This document shows positions 47,221 through 57,972 of a stretch of DNA of 64,000 bases, in pieces (the first letter of the stretch is position 1; each line of letters opens with the position of its first letter). This DNA comes from Fremontodendron californicum (lineage: Eukaryota > Streptophyta > Magnoliopsida > Malvales > Malvaceae), in contig JAULJL010000025.1 of the NCBI GenBank assembly GCA_030761205.1, forward strand, positions 3,148,001 through 3,212,000, given 5' to 3'. The position numbers and the translations under genes are program-made. The notes under the pieces are model-generated. The model was not told where the DNA came from. It made no database searches and saw only the letters and a list, made by a program, of their open reading frames with translations.

Positions 47221-47717
47221 TGTTGTGCGGAACTAAATCGAGATTACTAAAACCGATTTAAACACAATAAAATAACACCGATATTTTACGTGGTTCAGCA
47301 AGTGTGCTTACATCCACGGGAGGAGGAGCTTGAAGCTTTGTATTAATGGAGATGGAGTACAAACATGTACACAATTCAAGGTGCTATGCTAGCACTGAAC
47401 TCACAACTCAACAATATCAGAAAACTCTAATAAGCTCAGAGTATTTGCTTCAACTCTTAAACTCTTAACTCACACATTTTTCTCTCTCACTCTACATGGC
47501 CTTTTATAGCCACCATCCATGGTGTGAACACATAGCTAGTGGCAAACAAAGTAGCCACCATCCACCAACTATCATGGTGGGAACACCTAGCTAGTGGCAA
47601 ACAAAGTAGCCACCATCCACCAACTATCTTGGTCTACCATCCACCAACTTGGTTGGTGGCTCCTCCATTATTGACCTTGGTTGGTGGCCTTGGTTAATCT
47701 TTGAGCCATCTTCAACA
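47221..47717 (-). repeat. 5' LTR of the copia element
   Basis: 497 bp, TG...CA bounded, differing from the 3' LTR at one visible position (47292). It carries the promoter TATA motif at 47501-47508. Confidence 0.95.
47501..47508 (-). promoter_or_regulatory. TATA box in the copia 5' LTR
   Basis: The minus strand reads GCTATAAAAGGCC, a strong TATA match in the 5' LTR, about 280 bp upstream of the LTR's inner end. The same motif is in the 3' LTR. Confidence 0.65.
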
Positions 47718-48149
47718 TATATATGAACTATGGAACTCCAATTTTGATCCTCAAAGTCTTTAGGCTAAAGTAAGTTCAGATTGAAATTTGTTTCTAGTGT
47801 TTTTAACCTCAAATGTTCAATCAAAGGATCTTGATAATGATTTCCAAACTAAGTTAAAAGTATTCTTAACCCTTCAAATCTTATTATCATATTTTCTTTT
47901 TCTTCTTTTTTTTTTCTCCTTACCCTGTTTGAGGTTATAGTCAATGAACTTAAATTAAATACCATTTGTCACTTTATATTTTCATTGGTCATAAAAAAGA
48001 GAAAAGTCTATTCATAATATTTCTTTTGAACCTTTTCTCACGAGAAATCCATTCCCTCGTACAATAAATACACTAATAGCATCCTAAGTCCTTCCTACGT
48101 ACTGAATCAATCTCTTAATCTCCCAAGCACCAACTTACCAATTCACGCC
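47718..48149 (+). promoter_or_regulatory. 5' flank of the oligopeptide transporter gene
   Basis: Only about 430 bp separate the copia 5' LTR from the transporter's ATG, so the retrotransposon sits at or inside the promoter. An AT-rich 'acaataaatac' near 48061 is the only TATA-like motif. The leader is not determined. Confidence 0.4.
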
Positions 48150-51100
48150 ATGGGCTCTCTAGAAGTACAAGCTCCCTCTAATCCCACCACCTTAGACCCT
48201 GAAAAACATGCCATCAACGGTGCAAACGCCGACGCCGACGACGACGAGCTCTCCCCTGTAGAAGAAGTCCGGCTAACGGTTACCAACACCGATGATCCGA
48301 CCCTCCCAGTATGGACCTTCCGAATGTGGTTTTTGGGGCTCTTATCATGTGCTCTCCTCTCTTTTCTCAACCAATTCTTCGGCTACAGGACTGAGCCACT
48401 TGTCATAAGCCAAATCACAGTCCAAGTAGCCACACTTCCTATAGGCCAGTTCATGGCTGCTGTGCTTCCCACTACACAGTTCAAGCTTCTGCCTGGTCGT
48501 CTAGGGTCGACCAGAAAGTTTTCACTCAACCCGGGTCCTTTCAACATGAAAGAGCATGTTCTTATTTCCATCTTCGCAAATGCAGGCAGCGCTTTTGGGA
48601 GTGGCTCTGCTTATGCAGTTGGTATTGTTACCATTATCAAAGCCTTTTATGGTCGGAGTATTTCATTCTTGGCTGGTTGGCTGCTGATTATCACCACTCA
48701 GGTAATAATCAATCCTCTCTATATCTTCAAGTGTTTATTTACTTGTTTCTTTGAAACTTTGCCATTGTTTGTTGGGTGGTATGACTGGGATTCATCACCT
48801 AGTTTTAATAAGTTTTAGCATATGTTACTCGGACACCAAATTGATTGTTGAATACGAATAAGCTTAAATTTTTTTTTTTATATATTTAAAAGATTATATT
48901 TTTTTATCTTTATTTTAATATATGTCGGACATGAATGTCAGACACGAATAATTCAAAATAAATAAATAATCTGAATAACATAAACTTTAGTTAGAAAATA
49001 ATTGTTCAATTTTGCAAAGATATTTTATTTTGTTTTGTTTTTGGTTTTTCATCTAACAAAAGAAAAAGATCAGAATCAAGTCATAGTATAATTATCTACC
49101 GACTTGACACTAGACTAGAGCAGAAAAAGCCCTACCAACTAATAATATAAAATATATACATTATTTAAGCTTTAGCCCACCTCTCTCAAGTTTCCATTTC
49201 AACTAAGATTTAAATAGTTGTCATAATAGAATTTTATGATTGTTATTTTATGATTTTAATTTTTTTTATTATTGATATTTATTATACAATTAATTATGAT
49301 AATATTTATTTTTACAATCATAATAAATATAACGCGATAAAAAATCAATATTATCAAAGCCTTTTATGGTCGGAGCATATCGTTCCAAGCAAGTTGGCTT
49401 CTCATAATTATCACCACTCAGGTAGGACATAGCTTAGCTTCTTTGTTGGAGAAAAAGTTAAATTTGATTCTTCTTTAATTTTACTGGTTTCAAAGAAAAG
49501 TAATTCCAAGTACCTAGAGAAAAAGTTACCCCACTTCGTAATTATTATTATTAATTGGTGGTTAGATTGTATAATCGTTGCTTAGCTTGTTGATTATTAA
49601 GTAAGCTGGTTAACCATTGAATATTGGATAGATCATTGATGACAAGAAAGTTATTTCTATAGCTACAAGTTTCAAACTGAAATTATTGTTTATTAATAAT
49701 GTTAATTCTTTGGTCGTGATTAGTAGGGTTGAAAATTTTAAGTACGACGCAAGAATATGATATGGAAACAATATAACGTTTTAATTGTGTTGATATGTTT
49801 AAAACATAATAATCTTCATATTACACGAATAACATATTTAAGATATGATTAATTAATAATATTTTTTTTGTTATTATATCGATATATTTATGATATGATT
49901 AATTAATTATGTGTTTTTATTTATTATTGTGTTAACACATAAAATAACAATTTTATAAAATTTATTTAATTTTAATATTTATTATAAAAATTATTTTATA
50001 TGTTGTTCATGATGATGGGATGGTGGCGCAGGTGCTAGGATATGGCTGGGCTGGGCTGCTGAGGAAGTATGTGGTGGAGCCGGCTCATATGTGGTGGCCT
50101 GGCACCTTGGTGCAAGTCTCACTTTTCAGGTAATTTTCTAAATTCTCATTAGTAAGGCTAGTTAAGCATTACCGTTAAAAAAAAATTTGATTAAAAAAAA
50201 TTTAGATTGAAAAAAATTTATTTATAAAGTGCGGTAAAAAATATAGTTTAAAATTTTTTAAGTATTTAGTATTGCTATAAAAAAATATTGTAAAAATTTG
50301 AAATGTCAAAAAAAATATATGTTTAAAATAATAAAAGTATAAAGATATAAGGATAATAAAGTTATTTTGTCTAAAATTTAATTTTTAAAGCTCAAAAGCT
50401 ATAATTTTTTGATTTTTTGGTTTAGGGTTTTCAAATTATGATTTTAACAGCAGAAGTTAAATTTTTTTTATCAACTTAACATTGCGTTTATGATGAAAAA
50501 TAATTTTTGACCTTAAAAATTGTGTCAGAAATAATACTAAACGAGATCTTAATCTTAGCTAAGCTGCAGCCGAACTCCCTGGTGTTGTCAGTCACACTTT
50601 TGTAATTTAAGGATTAAGAAAATATCTAAACTGAAATATACGTAAGAAATTTAAAACAGATTGCTTTAAAACTGGTTTTCACTTTTCACACCAAATCTGT
50701 TTCTTCCAACTCCTATCTGATTATGACTCATCACGTCATTTATTCCTCTTTTCTAGATCTCTCTAAAAGAACCCAAAAATCTTTTTGATATTTAAAAGAA
50801 TTTAAAGAAAAATATTAGATTTAAAAAATAAATTCAAATAAAAAAATAAAATTCATTTAAAAATTGAGTTGGATCTTGATTTCAATATTCAAACCTCGAA
50901 CTCAGCTTGATCCAATCTGTTTTTTATTATATAATATATAGCTTATTTTTATATATATTATTTAATATATATCATACAAAAAATAAATATATATTAATTA
51001 TAGTATAAATATTTAAAAATATGTTAAGTTATTTATGTTTTAAAATTTAATAAAACAAAAATATTAATTAAAAATAATATATGTTAATTTTTTTTAAACA

Positions 51101-54100
51101 GAATGGGTTTGGATGGATCTAGGCTATCTATTTACAATTATAGATAGGTTTGGACAGAATTTAAAATTCATATTTCGGTTCGAACTTGGACAAATATAAA
51201 TATAATATTGTTTAAAGTTTTGGGTTAGTTGGAATTAAACAATTATTTACAAACATCATAAATTGGTAAAATAATACTAGCACAGTTAATTTTTTTAGTA
51301 TAAAAATATCGCAGTTTGATTTTTTTTTTTACAAATATTGAGATTTAAAATTTAAATATATTAAATATTATATATTAAAAATCATTATATGAATTAATTA
51401 AACTAAATTCGGATTCATAATTCGTACTAGTATAAATGTTTTGTGTTCTATCTTTTGAAATCGTTATAAAATGGACAGAACTTGAATGATGATTTAGAAA
51501 ATATAAGCAATACCCATAGTAAAACAAACTGACACTATGTAATCCGTGGGCATTAACAGAGTACAGGGCTAGTCGGCTAGAGGCCGAAATAGACGTGGGA
51601 ATACCAATCGGATTAGGTCCAAAATTCAAGGCATCTTTTTTGTTAGTGCCCACTTGCCTGCCTGCCTGCCTTTGTCCTTTGTTTGATTATCGGTTTTGTT
51701 TCATCTGGTGTGCAAATCAAACTGGATACATAACACTACAAGAAAGCAAAAAATTGAGGGTAGGAATAGGACCCTTGGTTTGATTTGAATTATTATACTA
51801 TATACGTATGAAAAGAGTTTTCTGTCATTACTGTAAGAGTCAATGGTAGCACCGTCGGAGATGGTGTCATGGGTCACATGCATGTCAATTAAGTTGGGCT
51901 CTCTTGCGGCGCCCACGCGTGAGCTGCTCCTTAATTATCAACCCATTGCGGCTCCCACGCCAGCCTACCGGGTTTAGTCAACCGGTACAAATGGGCCACC
52001 AAATCTGTCCGTTTTCTCTATTCAAGCTACTTGGGTGGAAAGAGAAAATGAAAAAAAGTGGGTATTTTTCTTTTGTAATGGAAAATAAAAATTACGGTCA
52101 AGTATATCTTTGTCTAATTCTAAATAGACCTGCTCACGAGCCGGACAGTCCGTCCGGAAGATTCAAATCATATTTGATCGGATTTGGATAGAAATTTTAA
52201 TGATCCGGATTAGTCCGGTCCAGATTATTGTTCATCGAATAAAAAAAATATTATTTTTTAAATTTAATTATAAAAAAATATTTTTTAATATAGATAAACA
52301 ATGAATATGGATCGATGGGTTGGCCCGACCCGGCCTAGGGCCTAGGTAAGGAAACTCAAAAAAAATAGGCCGCGGCCCAACTTATGAGCAGATCTAATTC
52401 CGAACTTTTTTTTTTTTTTTATTAATTAAGTTCTGTTTGATTGATATTTTTAGAGGTTCACCCAAAAGCATTAAAATCTGTTGATAAATCGATTTGTTGG
52501 CTTTAGACTTGTCCATGGATCAGAACGGGTCGAAGTTCGAATTTTTTTCATACTCAAATCCGTTTCAAGTTGGATCCGAACCGTCTCGAAAGCCCATTTT
52601 ATTGTTCATAAGTTATTAAAAAATTATTTTTATAATTTAATTTAAATAATAAATATTTTATTTAATAAATAATAATTTAAATCGGACGAATTAAGACATT
52701 TTTATCCAAACCTAATCCAATTTGCGAGGGACCTATCAACTTGGACAGGTCTAATTGGCCCTTGGTTGAGGAAGAGAAAAGAAACACCCAAATGATGGTT
52801 GGTAAACGTCTAATTAAGCTCTGGTAGGAGGGATTGTGAAAGAAACTTACCAACTAAAATTAGTGATGTATGTTTACTTAATCAATAATAAACGGTAGAT
52901 CTGGTAATCTGTGTATACTTATCATATTTCATGTTTTTTTCGTCATCAACACAATACAAATTATTAAACCTGTTAAAATCTTAAATACAAATATGATATT
53001 TATATTAAACGTGTCGTGTTAATCGTATTTAAACATGTCGTATCATGCTTATTACATTATTTTCGTGTTTATTAAATGTGTTATGTTTTTGTATCGTGTC
53101 CAAAATTACTAAATCTAATAAATGGTCTCTCCTCGCTAGTCTAACACGACAATGATGATAAAATTGTCTAGTCCAGTAGCAAAATTTCGATACTTCTAAT
53201 ACTCTACTGGTTGCATCAGCTCCAGCAATTAAAATAATCTTATTCATTAAAACATCTTTAGTTATGATATACAGCAGTTTCATACCGTCATACATGTCTG
53301 GTGGATCATAGAAATTTAACAATCAATCCATACCTGGCAATATTATACACAACACCGAAAAAATAACTAAAACATGAAACAAACACGACACGAATACACG
53401 AATGTTTTAAAATCTATATAATATGAATTATTAATGTATCAAAATTTATATAAAATATAAAATACTTTAAACACAATTATGACATAACAAAATATAGGAA
53501 CACGACACGGATACACGAATTGCCAACCTAATCATGCTAAAAAGGAAGCAGACATGCTCATTAATTAGATGTTAAACCTGGACACAGACATGCAGTCAAG
53601 CAAAATAGTAGTATCTTGCTATGTTACTTGGACTCGGATGTTAATGTCGGACACGAGTATGTGTCCGACATGGGTGTGTTTAATTTTTTCTAAAATTTCT
53701 ATGTCTTTGGAGGATCATACCCTCATACCGATGTCCGGATATGCTTCAGACACTTGTGTCGGACACAGATACTTCAAGAAAAATGAAGAATCGGAGCAAC
53801 ATAGGTATCTTGAATACTAAATTCTTTGATCTAAATTTGCAGGGCTTTGCATGAGAAAGATGATGGGCGAATGACAAGGGCAAAGTTCTTCCTCATTGTA
53901 CTAATTTGCAGCTTCTCCTGGTACCTGTTCCCAGGGTACCTTTTCACAACCCTTACCAGCATCTCATGGGTTTGCTGGACTTTCTCCAAGTCAGTTACCG
54001 CCCAGCAAATCGGTTCAGGGCTGAGGGGACTTGGAATAGGAGCCTTGACGCTTGATTGGTCTGTTGTGGCATCCTTCTTGTTCAGTCCACTCATCAGCCC

Positions 54101-56014
54101 TTTCTTTGCTATTGTCAATGTTTTTGTAGGCTATGTATTGATAATTTACATAGCAATTCCTACAGCTTATTGGGGTCTAGACTTGTACAATGCTAGCAGA
54201 TTTCCCATATTCTCCTCACACTTGTTTACAGCAAAAGGTCAAAAGTACGACATAAAGGCAATAGTTAATGACAAGTTCGAAATCGATTTAGCCAAGTATG
54301 AAGAGCAGGGACGAATTAATCTAAGCATGTTCTTCGCTCTCACCTATGGGTTTGGTTTTGCCACCATTGCATCGACGCTCACACATGTGGCCCTCTTCTA
54401 TGGAAGGTAAATTTATACTCACCGTCTATGTTACTCGGACTCGGGTGTGAGTGTCAGATACGAATATGTGTCCGACACGGGTATGTTCAGTTTTTTCCAA
54501 GTTTTTTATGTATTTGGAGGTCCTTGAATCTTGAAGGATTATATACCCATACCCATGTCCAAACATACATCGGACATAGGTGTCGGACACGGATACTTCA
54601 AAAAAATGAAGAGTCGGAGCAACATAGCTAACTGTTCTTAGAAGCTTCTGCGTATGAGACTTTATTTTTAAATTTACATAAGGCTGAATAATAGAACTCT
54701 ATTCGCAGTACCAGAAAGCACAGATGATGTTTTTACATGTAAAATCATTCAAAAAGAAAAAACTAACAATAAAAGTCAATCTTTTTTATGTTCTGTTCTG
54801 AAATTTAAAATTTAAAAAAAAGTCACTATTGTCAAACTATTATCAACAGGGAGATATATGACCGGTATTGTGCATCTTACAAGGGGAAGGAGGATATTCA
54901 CACAAGGTTGATGAGAAATTACAAGGACATACCTTCCTGGTGGTTTTACATTTTGCTTGCTGTAACATTTGTAGTATCACTTGTGCTCTGCATCTTCTTG
55001 AACGACCAGGTTCAGATGCCATGGTGGGGACTCCTCTTTGCTGGTGCCATGGCCTTCGTCTTCACCCTTCCAATTAGCATCATAACTGCCACAACAAACC
55101 AGGTAATCAATTCTCTCCACCCCCAGAAGGAAAAATGTCAAATTTAAGCTAAGAAAATCTATGTTGCTCTGACTCTTCATTTTTCTTGAAGTACCCATGT
55201 TCGACACCCGTGTCCGACACATATTCGGACCGTATGGGGATATGACCCTCCAAGGACCCCCAAATACATGGAAAAACTTAAAAAAAATTGAACATAACCG
55301 TGTTGGATACATACCCGTATCCGACACTCACACCCGAATTCGAGTAACATAGAAGAAAATTTAGTAGCATCAAATGTCTGGTAATATTTTAACTCAACAG
55401 TTCCAAGATAACATCCCACACTTTATGATGAAATGTGGAATTTAGTAAAATTTACCTTGTTTTTAACTATGAAGAATCTGCTATAATAATTAATGATTTC
55501 ACTCATCATGCACAGACACCAGGCTTGAACATTATCACAGAGTATGTCATGGGTCTCATATATCCAGGAAGACCTATTGCAAATGTATGCTTCAAAACCT
55601 ATGGTTATATGAGCATGGCTCAAGCAGTCTCCTTCCTCAGTGACTTCAAGCTAGGACACTATATGAAGATACCTCCAAGATCCATGTTCTTAGTTCAGGT
55701 ACATTTTCTTCTATCTACGAAGTATCAACATAAATCCCCATGAAATAAGGGAAAAAAAAAGGGTCTTAGAAAACCACTAAAATGTTGTTGATAAACTATT
55801 AAGGTATCATTACAAGGTTTAAATTAAGAAAAATTAAAATAAAACAAAACATAAGCACTGCATAGCTTTATTCCAACAGATTCCGATCAAACTAGAAATT
55901 AAACTTAATCATATCAGACAAAAGGCCAGTGATAGTCGTTGTCAAACATTTATATATATAAAAAAAACATTACTAGGGAGTATTCAAAAGATTTTGATGT
56001 CTATGCTGTCACAA

Positions 56015-56048
<34 letters not shown>

Positions 56049-56928
56049 GTGTGTGTGTGTGAATATCAATAATTATTTAAAATAAAATACGATCCAAAGC
56101 AGAAAACAAATGATAACAAAATGAAGACTTTCTAACCTAACAGATAATATGGTTTTCATTAGAACTCTGTGCCTTCAGCTCGATAATTAATATAACTTAG
56201 CTGAGGATGACCTTGTACATACTTTTTTTTTTTAGTTTTCCAGTGTTTTCTTTAAATAAAAAGCGGCTGATACAGTTTTACTTCCTCTTGCATTTGCATC
56301 TGCTTATCTATAGTTCATAGGAACAGTTCTGGCTGGAACAATCAACCTTGCAGTGGCAATGTGGTTGCTGAACTCTATTGAGAACATATGCCAGGATGAT
56401 CTCCTCCCTGCTGATAGTCCCTGGACATGCCCCGGTGACCGAGTCTTCTTTGATGCATCAGTTATATGGGGTTTGGTTGGCCCCAAACGGATCTTTGGAT
56501 CTTTAGGCAACTATCGGGCAATGAATTGGTTCTTCGTAGGAGGTGCATTAGGACCTGTCGTCGTTTGGCTCTTGCACAAGACATTCCCCAAGCAATCTTG
56601 GATTCCTTTAATTAACCTCCCAGTCCTTCTAGGAGCAACAGGAATGATGCCACCAGCAACACCATTAAACTACAATTCCTGGATTATAGTTGGAACGATT
56701 TTCAACTTTTTCATCTTCCGTTACCGAAAGCAGTGGTGGCAAAGGTATAATTACATCCTTTCAGCAGCTCTAGACGCTGGGGTAGCTTTCATGGCAATAC
56801 TATTGTACTTTTCAGTTGGAATAGAAAATAGAAGTTTGACATGGTGGGGCACGGGCGGGGAACATTGTGAATTAGCAACTTGTCCAACAGCAAAGGGGAT
56901 ATTGGTTGAAGGGTGTCCAGTGAACTAA
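48150..56928 (+). CDS. oligopeptide transporter, OPT family (PT clade)
   Basis: Six exons, all GT-AG: 48150-48701, 50032-50129, 53843-54406, 54850-55102, 55516-55698 and 56314-56928 (TAA). They give 2265 nt, 754 aa, standard for plant OPTs. The N-terminus (1 to about 50) is acidic and cytosolic. It is followed by many hydrophobic segments, about 12-16 membrane helices. Both hallmarks of the peptide-transporter clade are present: NPGPFNMKEH (127-136) and KIPPR (540-544). The C-terminus has CPTAKGILVEGCPVN, a Cys-bearing tail shared with plant OPT1/OPT5-like members. The family imports tetra/pentapeptides, glutathione or metal chelates with protons at the plasma membrane; the substrate here is unknown. 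Intron 2 is 3.7 kb and full of MITEs. Introns 2, 3 and 4 each carry a copy of one MITE family, and intron 1 has a relic of exon 1. Frame and splice sites look intact. Confidence 0.95.
48821..48982. repeat. decayed foldback hAT MITE in OPT intron 1
   Basis: Starts TATGTTACTCGGACACC and ends ctgaataacata, with the family's 'tgtcggacatgaatgtcaga' motif inside. It is more diverged than the copies at 53619, 54426 and 55159, and no target duplication is visible. Confidence 0.55.
49348..49421 (+). pseudogene. duplicated 3' end of OPT exon 1, inside intron 1
   Basis: This segment encodes IIKAFYGRSISFQASWLLII-TTQ and is followed by a donor-like gtagga. It is nearly identical to the last about 74 nt of exon 1 (48628-48701), which reads IIKAFYGRSISFLAGWLLII-TTQ. 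Divergence is limited to a short stretch. No acceptor AG precedes it, so it is probably not spliced as a cassette. It may be a relic of unequal duplication of the exon 1 and intron 1 region. Confidence 0.8.
50860..51210. repeat. dispersed repeat, copy 2 (OPT intron 2)
   Basis: Inverse-orientation relative of 40480-40840. It shares the AT-rich core, including 'aagttatttatgttttaaaa', and has GC-richer ends (gaactcagcttgatccaatc and aatgggtttggatggatc). Confidence 0.5.
52125..52396. repeat. hAT-like MITE, TAGACCTGCTCA family (OPT intron 2)
   Basis: A 272-bp element. Left end TAGACCTGCTCACGAG; right end, reverse complemented, TAGATCTGCTCATAAG. Flanks attctaaa and attccgaa are a 6/8 target duplication. 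The outer parts are rich in 'ggccc' and 'ccgg' motifs and the core is AT-rich. Confidence 0.75.
52504..52753. repeat. hAT-like MITE, TAGACTTGTCCA family (OPT intron 2)
   Basis: A 250-bp element. Left end TAGACTTGTCCATGG; right end, reverse complemented, TAGACCTGTCCAAG. Flanks gttggctt and attggccc share a 5-bp core and differ by transitions, consistent with a decayed 8-bp duplication. Confidence 0.65.
52896..53117. repeat. AT-rich MITE, TAGATCTG family (OPT intron 2)
   Basis: Left end TAGATCTGGTAAT; right end, reverse complemented, TAGATTTAGTAAT. Flanks ataaacgg (52888-52895) and ataaatgg (53118-53125) match at 7 of 8 bases. A related copy is at 33183-33390. Confidence 0.75.
53331..53530. 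repeat. AT-rich repeat with GGCAAT inverted ends (OPT intron 2)
   Basis: Left end TACCTGGCAATATT; right end, reverse complemented, TAGGTTGGCAATTCG. The interior has repeated acacgacacg motifs. A decayed relative lies at about 23600-23790. No target duplication is visible. Confidence 0.5.
53619..53804. repeat. foldback hAT MITE, copy C (OPT intron 2)
   Basis: A 186-bp element starting CTATGTTACTTGGACTCGG and ending AATCGGAGCAACATAG, with a perfect 8-bp target duplication GTATCTTG at 53611-53618 and 53805-53812. It is 38 bp before the acceptor of exon 3. Confidence 0.9.
54426..54628. repeat. foldback hAT MITE, copy D (OPT intron 3)
   Basis: A 203-bp element starting CTATGTTACTCGGACTCGGG and ending GAGTCGGAGCAACATAG. 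Flanks ctcaccgt and ctaactgt form a 6/8 duplication. It begins 20 bp after the exon 3 donor. Confidence 0.85.
55159..55352. repeat. foldback hAT MITE, copy E (OPT intron 4)
   Basis: A 194-bp element starting CTATGTTGCTCTGACTCTTC and ending GAATTCGAGTAACATAG, with a perfect 8-bp target duplication AAGAAAAT at 55151-55158 and 55353-55360. Confidence 0.9.
56014..56061. repeat. (AT)n/(GT)n microsatellite in OPT intron 5
   Basis: A compound dinucleotide run, about 18 AT units with one interruption, then (GT)6. Likely length-polymorphic. Confidence 0.85.
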
Positions 56929-57480
56929 TGAATGCACTCCTCTGTTAAATCTTTGAAGAGTTGCACACCATATAGTGAAAAAAAAAACTAAAGACATCAG
57001 TAGAAATTTATGTGTTATATGGAAGATATTGTTCAAAGAGAACTTTGCTTAACATTCAAGTGCATTCTTTTGGATATAGCCCTTCGCTAAAGAGCAAGTT
57101 TATGTCCAAAGAAAATCACCATAAGCTCAGAAGTCTCTCTCTTTGCGAGTACTTTTGAGTCTTAAGATTTTAAATGTTAAGATTTCTGTTGTATTCTAAG
57201 ATTATTTCTTTGCATGTTTATAAGAGCTCCTATGGGCCTAACATCAGCAATGCATGTATTTTAGACAAATACAATGATCATATCTAGCTTGATTAGAAAA
57301 GAGATAATGATATCACACTGAGAATTTTGTTTGTTTAGAATTCATCCTTAAAGATCTTATCCAGGAAATGAGATAATGATATCACATAGATCCTGTAAAA
57401 AATAAATAAACAAGTAAATGAATATTAAGATAATTTTGAGTCTTAGGATTTTAAATGTTTAGAATAAGAACCTGAGGGGT
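56929..57480. other. 3' UTR of the OPT gene and spacer
   Basis: The first 200-300 bp are probably the transporter's 3' UTR. No gene is seen. A short direct repeat (gagataatgatatcaca) occurs at about 57301 and 57369. Confidence 0.5.
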
Positions 57481-57723
57481 TCAAACGGAGGAGAAAGGCG
57501 AGATGAGGCAATGGAGATTACGACGGGAGAGGAGGAGGAGGTGAGCGAAGAGAGCGGAGAATGCGCCTGAAAATGAGTAGTTGTATAGGGAAACATTTGG
57601 GACTTTCTCGTCAGCTGCTCTCGCTATTGCTTCTAGCGCCGCGTCTGATCGAAAGGTTCGACGCCATGAATCCGTAGTTTTCAGTGAAATCGCCCTCCAT
57701 TTTCTGCCAACCCAGCGAGCCAT
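57481..57723 (-). pseudogene. N-terminal fragment of an unrecognised plant gene
   Basis: The minus-strand frame of 80 codons begins with ATG and reads MARWVGRKWRAISLKTTDSW, then FRSDAALEAIARAADEKVPN and SLYNYSFSGAFSALFAHLLL, and stops after PFSSV. Its composition is protein-like, unlike the surrounding shadows. It resembles, from memory and uncertainly, the start of plant DHH/DHHA1-type phosphoesterase-like proteins. Only 550 bp remain before the OPT stop codon on the other strand, so the rest of such a gene does not fit. Its 5' side abuts the MITE complex at 57732. Most likely a truncated copy; an exon ending at a GT in 'tccgtttga' is an alternative. Confidence 0.5.
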
Positions 57724-57972
57724 GTCCAGTGTAAGGATCGCATTCGCTCGGATATCTGATTTTTTTTTTTTAATATTCGAATTCGTTTATTATTCGTATT
57801 AAATCTGTATTCGAATTAAATAATTTTATTCGTTGGATATCCGAATCCGCTAAATATTCGAATTCAATAAGTAAAAAAAATTAAATAAAAATATAAAATC
57901 AAACAAAAATTAATTTTAAATTCAAATAAACGGATAATGAATTCGGATATCCGAATCCGCAAAAGTAAACAG

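Larger units (their letters stand above)
42003..47717 (-). mobile_element. complete Ty1/copia LTR retrotransposon
   Basis: A 5715-bp element read on the minus strand. It has two 497-bp LTRs (TGTTG...CAACA), a tRNA-iMet primer-binding site, an uninterrupted gag-pol ORF and a polypurine tract. The flanks are tatatat on both sides (41996-42002 and 47718-47724), consistent with a 5-bp TATAT target duplication. The LTRs differ at one visible site, A at 42074 against G at 47292, so the insertion is recent. Domain order PR-INT-RT-RH is that of Ty1/copia, and the primer site and polypurine tract resemble the Tork/Tnt1-like group. It looks structurally capable of transposition, but activity is not shown. 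Confidence 0.95.
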
